Shown: positions 1 to 12,547, counted from the stretch's first letter. The stretch is DNA of 64,000 bases from Ecdyonurus torrentis (GCA_949318235.1 OX439129.1:6298116-6362115); one strand, 5' to 3'. Notes: a model not told the origin generated them from the sequence alone. A program made the numbers and translations.

Positions 1-95
1 TGCACCCCTCCCACATTTTTTTTCTTTCATTATATGTATACACATGATTGTGATAATATATTTTAACATTTAAATCAGGCGCGTTTTTTTTTCTC

Positions 96-410
96 TTAAA
101 GGCGTAGAACACCTTGAACAAAAAAGTTGCGCAATATCCTAACAAACCTGAAAATTAACGTTGATTTGGCCAGAGTCATTTATTTCTAATTTATTTTCCA
201 CTCACAAAATACTGCTGCCAGTCACTGACGTCACAGCTCGCTGGTTTACGCGCGCTTAAAACAAGCGAGCTGTGACGTCAGTGACTGGCAGTGGTATTTT
301 GTGAATGGAAAATAAATTATAAATAAATGACTCTGGCCAAATCAACGTTGATTTTCAGGTTTGTTAGGATATTATGCAACTTTTTTGTTCAAGGTGTTCT
401 ACGCCTTTGA
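96..410. mobile_element. Family A MITE, copy A1 (TTAA foldback)
   Basis: About 315 bp non-coding palindromic element. The left end begins TTAAAGGCGTAGAACACC and the right end is its reverse complement (GGTGTTCTACGCCTTT), with the last TTAA decayed to TTGA. The arms pair over almost the whole length, and a short centre near 250 holds GCGCGC-like sequence. TGACGTCA occurs once in each arm, near 226 and 277. The flanking TTAA in this and other copies suggests TTAA-specific insertion, as in piggyBac-type elements, but the ends do not begin with the usual CCC, so the superfamily is inferred. There is no coding capacity. Related copies are at 4512, 14171 and 25062. Confidence 0.85.
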
Positions 411-1233
411 GGAAAACATTGCAAATTTAGCGTCAGTGTTTGAATGGTAAAATATATAATAAAAAAAAAACATGATGTACATACATTAAGTACAGTACGG
501 CCCTCGATGATTTGGTGTTTAATAATGAGCACGCACTAGGAATATAATCTCAGTCCACAAGTAATGAGAGCTCAACTTGACTTTCATACGATTGATGGGG
601 AACAGCCGCTTCCACGAAGAAAAAAAAAAAAAAAAAAAAAAAAAAAACTTCAAACTTTTTACATTACTTCCATTATTTTTGTTCTCCGTTTTTGCTCCCC
701 ATATTATACGTAATATAATACACAAGGCAGTGCGGCTTTTATTGTACTCGTAATTCCTATCAAAAATATAAAGAAAAGAAAGTTTGAAATGTAAGAAGAT
801 ACTTTTAAGTACTCTTTGACAGAAAGCATATAAAAAAAAGTTTGAAGATTTATACGAGTGTATGTTGCACTTCATATACATAAGATTATAAGTCTTTGAC
901 TGATATAAACATATACACTGGAAAAAATATATAGAAGTCTTTTTAAAAAGATAACAATAACATTTTATTGAGATTTATGTGAAATTCTATAGCTTAAGAA
1001 GAATTTTTATTGTTTTTTTGTCTATACAGTATTTTTTTTGTTTTGTCTGATTTATTTTTAAACTTTGATAGTATTTCAGTTTTTGACTTCCCATTAGATG
1101 TATAACTTCACTTTTTTAATAGAGTTGACATTCTACTTTTTTATTATGCAGTAGAACAGTATTTTGATGGTTGTTCTCTTGTAAGTTACTTTATAGGTTG
1201 CTTTTTGGCATTATACCACGAAAATAAGAATTG

Positions 1234-1239
<6 letters not shown>
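411..1239. other. AT-rich DNA, no gene seen
   Basis: Anonymous AT-rich sequence. It holds a 29-base A run at 619-647 and several shorter T runs. The open frame on the minus strand here is rich in F/Y/K, includes the translated A run, and looks fortuitous. No repeat shared with the rest of the window was noticed. Confidence 0.6.

Positions 1240-1285
<46 letters not shown>
1240..1285. repeat. (AT)n microsatellite
   Basis: Uninterrupted AT dinucleotide run of about 46 bases. Confidence 0.95.
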
Positions 1286-1290
<5 letters not shown>

Positions 1291-1350
1291 GTCAAATTGA
1301 AGTTTAAGTATAATGATAAACGTAGAAATTCGTGCATATTTGGTTTAAAA

Positions 1351-1738
1351 TTAAAGCCCTTGTCAACTTACTTTTTTATCATTTAGAATACTATATTGAT
1401 AATTACTATACCTTATTATCCATGAATTAGACACTATAACGTTGATTTTGTATTTATTTTCCTTTTTGCGGTTATATCACGTATCTGACGGCACAATGTA
1501 CCACCGCCAATCACAGTCACCGCTCTGGTCACTTGATAAATTAAAGCCCCTCCCTCAAGTTGTTGACCCCTATCACGTCCTCATCTATACATTGTGACGT
1601 CAGATACGTGATATAACCGCAAAAAGGAAAATAAATACAAAATCAACGTGATGGTGTCTAATTCATGGATATTAAGGTATGGTAATTATTAGTCTAGTAT
1701 TCTAAATGATAAAAAAAGTAAGTTGACAATGGCTTTAA
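1351..1738. mobile_element. Family M foldback MITE (TTAA ends)
   Basis: Inverted-repeat element bounded by TTAAAGCC at the left and GGCTTTAA at the right. The arms can be read base against base: CAACTTACTTTTTTATCATT against its complement near 1710, TTATTTTCCTTTTTGCGG against 1620, and ATCACGTATCTGACG against 1590. TGACGTCA lies on the right arm near 1592. The unpaired centre is about 1510-1580. It shares an AACGTTGATTTT stretch and a TTATTTTCC stretch with family A, so the two may be distant relatives. No open frame of note. Only one copy in this window. Confidence 0.8.
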
Positions 1739-2226
1739 TTATGACATAATAAAAGTATTTTGGGATCTGATTTTCTACTGTTACACATAATTTTGATTGA
1801 ACTACACTTACTGTGTATACATTACGTTTGGGTACATTGAGGTATATACAGTACAATGTAGCTGTGTCGTGTTGACAGTATCATGACGTTGCCATGACAA
1901 CAAAATAACAAAAGTAAAACAAACCCTACTACCTACCTTTCTTTTCTCCTCTAAGACTTGATTTTGTCAACTGAGGTCTGATAGAACGGCAATCAAGTCT
2001 GACACAACGAAACATTGATCCACCAGTAAACAAGTGAAACACTTCAATACTTAACTAAATTGAGAAGACGTTAAATCTTAGATTTACTGTACCGTGTTGC
2101 ACGTCTCAAATTGATCTTATTTTACCGTAAACAAACAAAAAATAAATATAAAAAATAAGGCGCGTGTTTGGTTACGTTAAATTACTGTCCACGACAACAT
2201 ATTGAAACTGTAATTTAGACATTTAT
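1739..2226. other. Unassigned sequence
   Basis: Less AT-extreme than its surroundings but without a convincing open frame, inverted repeat or match to other parts of the window. Confidence 0.5.
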
Positions 2227-2518
2227 TACACTCTAAAAAGTGGTGCATTACTTTAGTTACGAATCCTAACTTATTTAAGATATACACTTTTAAGTTATTA
2301 TGAGTAGCTAAAATAATGCATTTTAGCAAGTTGTTAAAAATAGCTAATTTAAGTTGTTTTAAGTTTTTTAAAAATTTTTAAGCTATTTTAAGTTAAATTA
2401 GCTATTTTTAACAACTTGCTAAAATGCATTATTTTAGCTACTCATAATAACTTAAAAGTGTATATCTTCAATAAGTTAAGATTCGTAACTAAAGTAATGC
2501 ACCATTTTTTAGAGTGTA
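2227..2518. mobile_element. Family N foldback element
   Basis: Near-perfect inverted repeat of about 290 bp. The left arm starts TACACTCTAAAAAGTGGTGC and the right arm ends GCACCATTTTTTAGAGTGTA. Each arm is about 125 bases with only a handful of mismatches. The loop near 2350-2395 is AT-rich and made of AAGTT/TTTAAG words. A transcript would form a very long hairpin. There is no coding sequence and no second copy in the window. A clear target-site duplication was not found, so the transposon class is unknown. Confidence 0.8.
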
Positions 2519-2866
2519 TTTATACTTCATACGTATGGTAGCTAATATTTTAGTTTATTTTACTTTAAGTAAATTAGAAAAACTTTTTTCACATCATTAT
2601 TGAATAGGAAATTTGTTTCTTTAGTTTGTCATGGAAAATGCCGGGCTGTGTATTTACGTCATGGCCAGCACGTCTATGCAGTTTTCACTGTACATGTTGA
2701 TAATACAGTACGATGTCTTGACCGGACTATGGTCAAAAGTGCAGTAGCATAAGACTGTCATATAAAGAAAGAAAAGAAAGAAAGAAAACAAAAGAAACAA
2801 AAAATCGTTATATTATAACTATTAGTAATATTGTAAAACATATAGAAATATTTACAGTCTTGAGTT
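2519..2866. other. Unassigned sequence with a GAAA-rich patch
   Basis: Includes a purine-rich AAAGAAAGAAAG-type stretch at about 2765-2800. Nothing else recognised. Confidence 0.5.
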
Positions 2867-3275
2867 CGATTATCATAATTTCGATAACGATATTTGGTTA
2901 TCAATACGTTAACAGTTTTATAAATTTTATCGTTATCGTTATAGATTGACACAAATTGATGATATTTTCGTCACATCGAGAACGATACCTTTTGCTCAAA
3001 AACTTGGAAAAAAGACACGCACAAAAGTTAGAAAAATGCACAAGAAATGCCGAGAAATAAAATAAAAAAAAAAAAAAAAAAAAAAATAGAAAAAAAAATC
3101 TGAATGAGGCGCGTTATTATTTTAGGTATACTGTATAGTACAGTCGTGAAGCAAGATTTGGAATATTTTATTTCTATACAAACATGCACTATGAGTTATA
3201 ATTATCGTTATCGAAAAACAATCGTTATCGATATAATATCGTTATCTTGGGCGATGTTTTGAAAATAACGATATC
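2867..3275. repeat. Cluster of CGATAACG/CGTTATCG motifs
   Basis: The octamer CGATAACG or its complement, often extended to ATCGTTATCG, recurs near 2883, 2930, 3205, 3223 and 3237, with the related ATAACGATATCGTTAT at 3265. An A run at 3063-3086 sits in the middle. Clustered short motifs in both orientations are typical of the subterminal regions of some DNA transposons, but I could not define ends. TATCGTTATAG reappears at 3719 beyond elements I1 and H1, so those may have inserted into this unit. Confidence 0.45.
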
Positions 3276-3279
3276 GTTA

Positions 3280-3560
3280 TAGTATATGGTAGAGACTCAG
3301 TTGTTGGCATGCTAACGGCTTTTTGCATGTTATTTAAATGGAAAAGGTCGATTTTCAATTGTTGGCACTTAGAAAAATGTTGTCTTGTGAGTATTTTTGA
3401 TGCCACCATCAAGTCCAATCCTATACCCTGGGTATCCAAATTTTCAAGTTTCAAGTCTCTAGCTTTATTGGTTCAAAAGATATTAAGTTTTTTAAGTTTT
3501 CATTAACCCATCTGCCAACAATTGAGACCTGCCAAAAACTGAGTCTCTACCATATACTAG
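3280..3560. mobile_element. Family I inverted-repeat element, copy I1
   Basis: Bounded by TAGTATATGGTAGAGACTCA at the left and its near-exact complement at the right (TGAGTCTCTACCATATACTA), giving terminal inverted repeats of about 22 bp flanked by TA. CAATTGTTGGCA occurs in both orientations inside. The reverse strand matches 61345-61625, sharing TTGAAAATTTGGATACCC and CCAACAATTG. Short open frames on both strands are compatible with a decayed coding element, but neither is conserved in the second copy. Confidence 0.65.
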
Positions 3561-3702
3561 ACTCAAAAAACCTCAGTCGATTTGTAGTTTTACCACTACT
3601 GTATTGCCCATTTCTCGTACGCAATTTCAAAGGGGGGCGGCTTGGCGATAACGTAAAAGGTCGAACGGCAGGTAGCTCAGGCTTTTTGAGGCGAGTATAG
3701 TG
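3553..3702 (+). mobile_element. Family H MITE, copy H1
   Basis: About 150 bp with terminal inverted repeats around CTCAAAAAACCTCAG and CTTTTTGAG. The inner GC-rich part (GGGGGGCGGCTTGGCGATA) matches, on the opposite strand, the copy at 27696-27843, including the word AGGTCGAACGGCAGGTA. It abuts I1 on its left. Confidence 0.7.
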
Positions 3703-4223
3703 TGAGGCTGAAGTATAGTATCGTTATAGAAATGTTAGATAACGAACCCAAGACTGAATATTTATGTTTAGCAGTGATGTTGAAGAAATTACCTGAACTT
3801 CTTTGCTGTAATCCGATCAGTATGTACATTTTACTTAAGTACGAAACATGTAGATGTTGCAACGTAAACAACCACAAACTTAAGCAGTTAATGAATGTTT
3901 TAAATCAACAGAAATGACCTCTTAAATTAAGATTTTGTAAATACTTGGAGTTCTGCTTATACCCAGATCAAGTTCATGACGTGCTTCTTTCTATTTTTAC
4001 AAGCTTAATACTCAAGTAAAACGAAAGAAGAAAATCTTAAAAATAAAAGAGTTTTACTTTAATCTACAGTACAGCTCTTGTCAGAAGTTTTTAATTTTTT
4101 ATTTCAACAAATTAGAGAGTTTTAGACTTTTTACTACTGATGTATAATTTAACATTTGACTTCATGTAAACACTAAACACAGATACGGTGACATCTAATT
4201 TTACTTAACTATCCTTGTATAAA
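3703..4223. other. Unassigned sequence
   Basis: Contains an open frame of about 70 codons (3702-3917, plus strand) that starts inside the end of H1. It has balanced composition but no recognisable domain, and its length is within chance expectation. A CAGCTCTTGTCAGAAGTTTT stretch near 4072 loosely resembles the Tc1-like terminus of family T at 10881. Confidence 0.4.
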
Positions 4224-4410
4224 ATCGAGGGTGCTCCGCTATAATGTCTTAAGTCCACCTGGCCTTTAAAAATAACAAATTGTCGAATCACCCCCCCCCC
4301 CCCTCTTTCTTTTTCTTTTTTTTTTTTTTTTCAATTTCAGGTCATTTGCAGCAAAAAAATATTTTTCAAGATCAAATGGACTTAGGACATTATAGCGGAG
4401 CACCTTCGAT
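4224..4410. mobile_element. Family P inverted-repeat element
   Basis: About 187 bp with terminal inverted repeats of about 34 bp. The left reads GGTGCTCCGCTATAATGTC and the right is its complement, GACATTATAGCGGAGCACC, with two or so differences over the arms. The centre holds a C run (about 4290-4303) and a T run (about 4317-4332). Non-coding, one copy, no clear target duplication. Confidence 0.75.
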
Positions 4411-4511
4411 GTGTCATGTATACAGTGGGTTCAAGTGAAAACCTTACTTAGCGTGTATAAGGCGCCATAAGACAATATATAGAATAAGTTTCATATTCTC
4501 ATGCTCCTGTC

Positions 4512-4780
4512 TTAAAGGCGTATAACACGTTGAATATATATATATTTTTTAAATATCCTAACATAACTGAAAATCAATATTTATTTGGCCAGACTCATTG
4601 ATTTCTAATTTATTTTCCTTTCACGAAATGAAGTATGCGGTTTTATGACGTCACAGCTCACTTGTTTACATGCGAGTGGACCAGCGAGCTATAACGACGT
4701 CATAAAACTGCATCTGCCATTTTGTGAAAGGAAAATAAATTAGAAATCAATGATTTAGGCCAAATCAACGTTGATTTTCA
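4512..4780. mobile_element. Family A MITE, copy A2, right end lost
   Basis: Starts TTAAAGGCGTATAACACG and follows the family A consensus through both arms, with TGACGTCA at about 4648. It stops after CAACGTTGATTTTCATG. The last 55 or so bases expected at the right terminus are absent, so this is an end-truncated copy. Its arms are more diverged than those of A1 and A4, so it is probably older. Confidence 0.8.
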
Positions 4781-4929
4781 TGTATTTTATGATAATACCT
4801 GTCATATTACACAAGTAAATAAAATTGATACTGTTGCTGAATACTTACAATTACGTGCAATGAAAATTGTTATTATTTTCTTGTGCCGGGGAAAGTACAC
4901 ATAAAATAAGTTGGATCAGCAAAACTCTC

Positions 4930-4963
<34 letters not shown>

Positions 4964-5307
4964 TAAATAAAGAAGACTATATATTTTAAAAGAAGAATGA
5001 AAGATTAGAATCTGGCCAAGTAAAGATTATAGTAAATAAGAAAACGTTTTTATATTTATACTAGAGAGCAGATTTAGGTACAGGATTACTATAGGTGTCT
5101 ATACCATATATTATTATATATACCGACTTTTTAACACACAAATTTAAAGCTTTATATTATACGTATAGTATTATGCTCAACTTGATACTTTTTTTGTTTT
5201 ATCTCTTTTTTTTTATATATATGTTTATGTATACCTAGCTATAGACAAAAGAAATGTGTGGTGTATGTGATAGCCGGGTAGTTTTTTTGTGTGATAATAT
5301 TATTGTT

Positions 5308-5310
<3 letters not shown>
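4781..5310. other. AT-rich DNA with a poly-T run
   Basis: Holds a 32-base T run at 4931-4962. No gene or shared repeat seen. Confidence 0.6.
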
Positions 5311-6074
<764 letters not shown>

Positions 6075-6431
6075 AAGCCATAGACCAGATAAAACAACAC
6101 GTGCATTGTAATGATTGAACTCAAAATGTGACCTCCAAAACTAATAACAATATTTGCCAGAATGTAAATGTGGCCCCACCAAACAGTGTGAAAATACACT
6201 GTAAAGTATGCTATTTGCATGATAATTCCGGTTTATTAAATATATATATAAATAAAGTAATTTATAACATCAGAAACAGGCAAAAATTATTGTAAAAACG
6301 TTGTGCAGGTTGCATACATTGAAATTTTCTGATCACTGCTATATGGCACAAAGTAATGTTATTTATGTAAGTCCCATCAAGTGTTTTGTGATGTATATGC
6401 TTATGTTTTTTTTTCTTGTCTATGCCTTTAA
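6075..6431 (+). mobile_element. Family B MITE, copy B1
   Basis: Starts AAGCCATAGACCAGATAAAA and ends GTCTATGCCTTTAA, the typical family B termini. Family words are in order: TTTGCCAGAATGTAAATGTG, AGTATGCTATTTGC, GAAACAGGCAAAAATTA, GATCACTGCTA and GTCCCATCAAGTGTTTTGTG. The central CTGACGTCAG seen in other copies is broken here by an inserted ATATATATA-rich patch (about 6238-6265). Non-coding. Confidence 0.8.
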
Positions 6432-6493
6432 GTGAGCTTAACAGGTAACCAGAAGTTGGTTTGTAGTTTAGGTAGCGGAATAGAAGTGCATGT

Positions 6494-6494
6494 T

Positions 6495-6571
<77 letters not shown>
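6494..6571. repeat. Compound (GT)n(GA)n microsatellite
   Basis: A short GT run at about 6494-6510 passes directly into a GA run to 6571. Confidence 0.95.
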
Positions 6572-6573
<2 letters not shown>

Positions 6574-7352
6574 CATCAAATAAGAGTGATATACATAGAG
6601 GTGCAAAAGACGGTATAAATATATAAAGCTACAGAAAGGAGCTCTGGCTCTTGTTATAACGTCGTCTGAGATATTTTAATTGGCATGTTGATGTTTGATG
6701 AAAGCACGAGTGACCCTACCCTGCCCCTCGTCCACTTGACGTGCAAGTCTTTAGCACGCGACCACTCTACACTAACTCTCAAGTGTCCAGCTCTCCACTC
6801 TTAACCTCTTTATATAAACATGGATATTTTACGAGCGCTCCGAGAATAGCAAAAAAAAAATAATAAAAGTTAAGAAGAAGGAAGAATGAATTTATCTGCT
6901 GGTATATAGTTTAGATTTCTGTCCCTTGTATTTCAGAGAACCGTGTTTTTGTTTCAGCTTGGAAAAAAACTTATTTTAAACAAAAACTATAGTTATATAG
7001 TTATAACTGCTTCAAAAAAAAAAAATAATAATAAAATAAAATCTACTAACAAGTCCTGTAAATTTTAAGAAAATGTTAAATTTCAAAATACGTTTTTCTT
7101 TTTTAATTTATTATAGTATACGGTAAAATGTCATTTATATTTCTATGGATAATATATATTTAAAAAGAAAAATACTCTACTAAGCACAATGTGTAAGGAG
7201 TCGGTATACTTTTTTATATTTAGCTTTCTTTTTATCGAACTTTATTCTTATTATTATTCTTATCTTATAAAGAAATCAAACAAATATGGTTTATAATGTG
7301 TTTTTAAAATTTGAGTAAACTTTTCAAATTTTTCCAAAAAATGCTATGCATT

Positions 7353-7355
<3 letters not shown>
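6572..7355. other. Unassigned sequence
   Basis: 6640-6830 is noticeably less AT-rich than its neighbours and ends in TATATAAACATGG. That resembles a TATA box but no open frame follows it. The rest is AT-rich with short A runs. Confidence 0.45.

Positions 7356-7417
<62 letters not shown>
7356..7417. repeat. (CT)n microsatellite
   Basis: About 60 bases of CT repeat. Confidence 0.95.
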
Positions 7418-8142
<725 letters not shown>

Positions 8143-8278
8143 GATATGAAGAGATTTTACACACTTCTTGATTCATTAACTATGAAAGCTTGAGTAAGGG
8201 ATGAATTTTTAACCTGGCTTTTTTTTTCTTTTGGATTAATTTTTTTCTTAAAAAACAAAACTTGTGCGGATTAAGAAC

Positions 8279-8295
8279 GAGAGAGAAAGAGAGAT

Positions 8296-8363
<68 letters not shown>
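8279..8363. repeat. (GA)n microsatellite
   Basis: An impure start (GAGAGAAAGAGAGATAGACA), then about 62 pure bases. Together with the CT tract at 8041 it forms an opposite-strand pair 140 bp apart, able to pair as an inverted repeat. Confidence 0.95.
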
Positions 8364-8365
<2 letters not shown>

Positions 8366-8713
8366 GGCGAGGTCCACTGAAAAATTCTGTAATATTTATA
8401 TAGCACTATATAAAATTATATTTTCAGAAAAAACACAAAACAAAACAATATTTCTAATTGAAAATATTTATTTACTCAGAAAGAGACATGTCCCAATTGA
8501 TCGTTGTTTAGTATCCAAAACAAACTCAGCGACATTGAAATTACATAGTTATATAGTAATATATAGTTACACTTAATTATAGAAACACACATCATTACAT
8601 CATTAAAAAAAGTAAGTAAGAATAAGTTAATAATAAGAACTAAGAGAGTTCGTTCGCACAAACAAATAGTTGTTTGTGATCAAAAAATACAACTAACAAT
8701 AAAACTAGCAACA
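8364..8713. other. AT-rich DNA, no gene seen
   Basis: AT-rich stretch between a GA tract and element C1. The short open frames on either strand are not supported by anything else. Confidence 0.5.
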
Positions 8714-9034
8714 GTTCTTTCTACAAACTACACACAAATATTGAGCCAGCTTCGATACTTTTCCTTTGTTAAAAACACCTGATCATGACGTCACTACCTG
8801 TTTATATATGTATAGTTGATCAGTGTTATTTCTTCGCTTCGACTTTTAGATCTAATATAAAAGAACGAAACTTCAACGCAAAAAAAAAAAAAAAAAAAAA
8901 AGGAAAGAAAGCATAAATATCCATACTCAACATATTTCTATCGGCTCAAAAAACAAGATCAACCAATGAATGTGTCTAATTTTTTTTTGGTCAGCCAATC
9001 ATTGTTAATGAGCCTCACTATACTTTACAGAACA
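8714..9034 (+). mobile_element. Family C element, copy C1
   Basis: Matches the reverse complement of 30203-30515 over its whole length. Shared words include CTCAAAAAACAAGATCAACC, AATGAATGTGTC, GGTCAGCCAATCA and TTTCCTTTGTTA. The ends are GTTCTTTCTACAAA and CTTTACAGAAC, an imperfect inverted repeat. TGACGTCA lies at about 8787. An A run at 8880-8900 and a T run near 8981 are extras relative to the second copy. Non-coding. Confidence 0.8.
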
Positions 9035-9826
9035 AATTAAGATTGACCCAGGCAGTTCATAATAGCAGGCAAGTTGTTACAACAAGTGTTAATAAAACTA
9101 AAAAAAAAAAAAAAAAAAAAAATTAACCAAAAAAATTAAAAAAAAAAAAAAAAAATGAAATTACTTTTTGAAATGTGCTGATTTTTGCGTTATTTATATA
9201 CACATTATTTTGCAATAAACCTTCAGTAATATATACAATGTGTATATCCAATTTGTTAATTACAAGTATACTGATATATAAGTTAACCTCAAATTTAATA
9301 AACCATTTGAATCAATGGGTTATATTATATATAGTAGTAGATCAGTAATAGGGTTATACACGTAGACCGCTGGGAATATATATATATATATATATGTATA
9401 ATATACTGTATTAGATAAAATGTTAGAGTACTGGCTAATAAACCACACAGAGAGCGATTGGAACGTAGCTTCAAATTCATGTGGTTATTACAATAAGGTT
9501 CTTTTTTAAATATCATATAATATAATTTTGAACTTTATAAATATATGTATTTTTTTTTTCTTTTAAGTAATTAATATATAATAAATTGTAGTAAAGTAAT
9601 TTCAGTGAAATAGTAGTCATACCATAATATATTTATATACATAATATGTATACCATAGTGACTAATATGTGTGGAGTACTATATAGTAATGTAATGTAAT
9701 GAATACTACTTTTATTTCGAATGGTTTATATAGTTAAATGCATTATAATTCATTTATATTAAAATATGTTTAAAGTCCAAGTATACTTTAAAACAAAGTA
9801 ATTTTAAGATTTTAAACCGTTTTTTT
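9035..9826. other. AT-rich DNA with A runs
   Basis: A runs at about 9101-9122 and 9138-9156, and a short (AT)n at 9377-9395. No gene seen. Confidence 0.55.
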
Positions 9827-10364
9827 TAGAGCTGTAAATTTAAACCGGTTATCGAGCACCCGCCCGGGCCAAAATCTTCGGGTGCTCGTTTTTTTGAAAA
9901 TGGTCAACCCGGGTTTCGAGCTTTTAGCTCGAAAACGAGCTATTTCGAGTTAAGCTCGAGAATGACTCGTGAAAAAAACGAGCTTTTGAAAATAAATCGA
10001 GCAAAAGAAAATTTTTTGCAAAAAGCAAAGACAAAAAAGTTTGTAATTTTTGTTTAAAATGGTGTTTTTAATATTCTATCATGAAAAAATAGGCTGTTTA
10101 AAATATTATTAAAAATTATTTTCTTTTTTTTTATGAATTTTATCCTTCAAAAACAATTTTTTTGTAATGAAAGTCGAGCTTTTTTCTTCATAGGCTCGAA
10201 AACTCGTTTTCAAACTTCGGCTCAAATATCGAGCTTTCCGAGCTTTGGCTCGTTTTTCGAGTTTAAGCTCGATTTCAAGCTAAACCCGGGTTTCAAGTCA
10301 AACCGGGCTAAAAAAATTTCAGCCCGGGCTAAAAATAAAATATTTCGAGTTTTTTACAGCTCTA
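9827..10364. mobile_element. Family U non-autonomous hAT-like element
   Basis: A 538-bp element with a 12-bp perfect terminal inverted repeat (TAGAGCTGTAAA and TTTACAGCTCTA), flanked on both sides by the 8-bp direct repeat GTTTTTTT (9819-9826 and 10365-10372). Eight-base target duplications and TAG/CTA ends are known for the hAT superfamily. The subterminal regions on both sides are crowded with GAGCTCG-like words (CGAGC, GCTCG) and the words CCCGGGTTT and GCCCGGGCT, plausibly transposase-binding repeats. The middle (10020-10130) is plain AT-rich. The 97-codon frame at 10133-10426 runs out of the element and is not a transposase. The T-rich duplication could partly be coincidence. Confidence 0.75.
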
Positions 10365-10388
10365 GTTTTTTTTCATTCAGTTTAACGA

Positions 10389-10497
10389 TGTTCGTAAACC
10401 CTGCATGTTTTCTGCTACTAAAATGACGATCAGCTTTGGTTATTCAAATGTAATGCGCATTTTTTATTTTGTAACAAAGAAACATGGTTTACGAACA
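10389..10497 (+). mobile_element. Family G miniature element, copy G1
   Basis: About 109 bp bounded by TGTTCGTAAACC and GGTTTACGAACA, a perfect 12-bp inverted repeat. Inner words: AAATGACGATCA, TTATTCAAAT and AATGCGCATTTTT. Copies at 35292 and 49797 share these. It lies only 24 bp from the end of U. Confidence 0.75.
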
Positions 10498-10880
10498 GCA
10501 CTACTATACAAAATAAAGCATGCTATAAGGTTATAAACATAAAACTTAAGCACTGAGAAATTATCTTATATTATATAATACTACGAAATCACATTTTTTT
10601 AAAATGCTACTTTACAGAAACAATGTTATTATTGAATCTTAATAATCAGTCAATATAATAAACAGTTTTATGATTTAGATATTAACACGATTACTTTATT
10701 TTTGTAGAAAATTTTAAATAAAAATTAAGCCTGTGAACTCAATTTTTTTCCCTTCTTCTTTTCTTTTCTTACTTTTTTTCAGCTTTTTTTTTTTTCTTTC
10801 TTTTTTTTTTTTTTTTCTTGTTCTTTTTATTAATTTTACGTTATAAGTTTTTATGTAACGTATATATTTATTTATATACG
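10498..10880. other. AT-rich DNA, no gene seen
   Basis: AT-rich, with a pyrimidine-rich T/C block at 10745-10830. Confidence 0.55.
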
Positions 10881-11230
10881 TACAGCTCTGGCCAAAAGTT
10901 CATTCACTGAATAATATTATTTATTTAAGGGTTATATTTAGATAGCTTATTTTATACATAACTGAAAATCTAAAAAGAAAACTTCAAAACTTTATGACGC
11001 CATTTGAAAGTTAACAGTAACAGCTACCCATGATAAAAATTTTAGAACCATCAGATAAGAGAGAAAATACTTATTGCAATTAACATGGGCTCTTATGGAA
11101 AAAAATCATAAATAAAAATCTAGTAAGGTGACCCCTCAAAATTTTAAGACACCTTATTGTAATGTACCACTGGGCAAAATTTCAGACTTCTCTTTCTTTA
11201 CAACTATTTAGTGAAATGATTTCCCGCCTA
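10881..11230 (+). mobile_element. Family T element, copy T1 (Tc1-like left end)
   Basis: Begins TACAGCTCTGGCCAAAAGTT, which resembles termini of Tc1/mariner elements, preceded by TA. From about 10925 it matches 19873-20230 in order: TATTTAGATAGCTTAT, AAATCTAAAAAGAAAACTTC, TAACAGTAACAGCTA, TTAACATGGGCTCTTATGG and AAGGTGACC. No matching right terminus was found, and no transposase frame. Assignment to Tc1/mariner rests on the terminus alone. Confidence 0.55.
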
Positions 11231-11867
11231 AATAATTATTAATGGTTTGTCTAGCAAATATTTTCGTCCAGTTTACGATATCGTATAGACAAACAAAATT
11301 TACATGTAATTGATACAATGCATCCTATAGACTAAATTACAAGGCATTGTTATTCAATTAGAATTGTTCTATATCTGTTTAAATCAAAGTAAAAAGTTAG
11401 TTTTAAAATAATTTTAAATTACACTCGTCCTTTCAGTAATTTAATACTAATATTTTTTTCTACTGGTCATTTTTATAATTTATTCCAAACAATGAACTTA
11501 ATAATGAGATTCATTGTTATTTTTATTTTTATAGAGTAGAAAAAGATCACGAATATAATATTCATAATAATATATAGAAATAAATTAAAATAATAACTTT
11601 TATTTTATTTTTTAACAAAAAACATATTTCTAAATATTACATTCCGTAGAAACTTTGTATAAAATATATATGATATAAAAGAAAAATAATGATAGTGTAT
11701 ATTTGTTATTATATATTTGAATATAGTATAATATGTATTTGCTACATTAATTTTAAGCACGGTTGTATTATACATGAAAGGTCGCAGTGTTATATAACTT
11801 ATACTTAAAAATCTATATCAAAAATTAGCATAATTATTTGTGTAAATTTGTTTGATTTAATATTTCA
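11231..11867. other. AT-rich DNA, no gene seen
   Basis: Very AT-rich, with no shared repeat recognised. Confidence 0.55.
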
Positions 11868-12053
<186 letters not shown>

Positions 12054-12544
12054 TATATAACACAAAAAGTGTATGTATATCATTACGTCTGATATAATGT
12101 GTAATTTGAACTTTGTTATTGAAGAATAAAATTAGTCTCTTCTTATAGCCGTAATTATAGAAGTTTTTTTATCACTTCGATTGTAATCATGTACTGGATG
12201 TAGCTAAATATATTACAATTGCGTCATATTGTATTCAACTTTTTTTTTTTTTTTTTTGCTTGTTATGCATAAAAAGCTTGTTATAGAACCATAAGACGAT
12301 CACAGTAGTTATTTTCATACTTCAACCTCGGTTCAATTTATACTACCTTCTACGATCAAAAGTATAATAATATATACAAATTACAATTGCCTAGCTCATT
12401 TTAAACATCGTTCACGTGCTAAATACGATAACTAAAACATAAAAACTATAAAACTTGAAATTAAATTCAAATTTACAATTTATGAATTTATATATATTTA
12501 CAATTCTTAAAAGTGCACTATGATTGCTAACGCAGAAGATCAAC

Positions 12545-12547
<3 letters not shown>

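Noticed and set aside
519..881. 120-codon minus-strand frame
   Set aside because: It includes a translated A/T homopolymer (run of F) and no recognisable family.
3702..3917. 71-codon frame with balanced composition after H1
   Set aside because: At this base composition I estimate a stop about every 11-12 codons, so frames of this length are expected many times in 64 kb. It starts inside an element end and has no recognisable domain.
6780..6835. Possible promoter (TATATAAACATGG)
   Set aside because: TATA-like words are common in such AT-rich DNA and no open frame or splice pattern follows.
10133..10426. Frame inside element U as a possible transposase
   Set aside because: Only 97 codons, crosses the element boundary, and consists of translated subterminal motifs.
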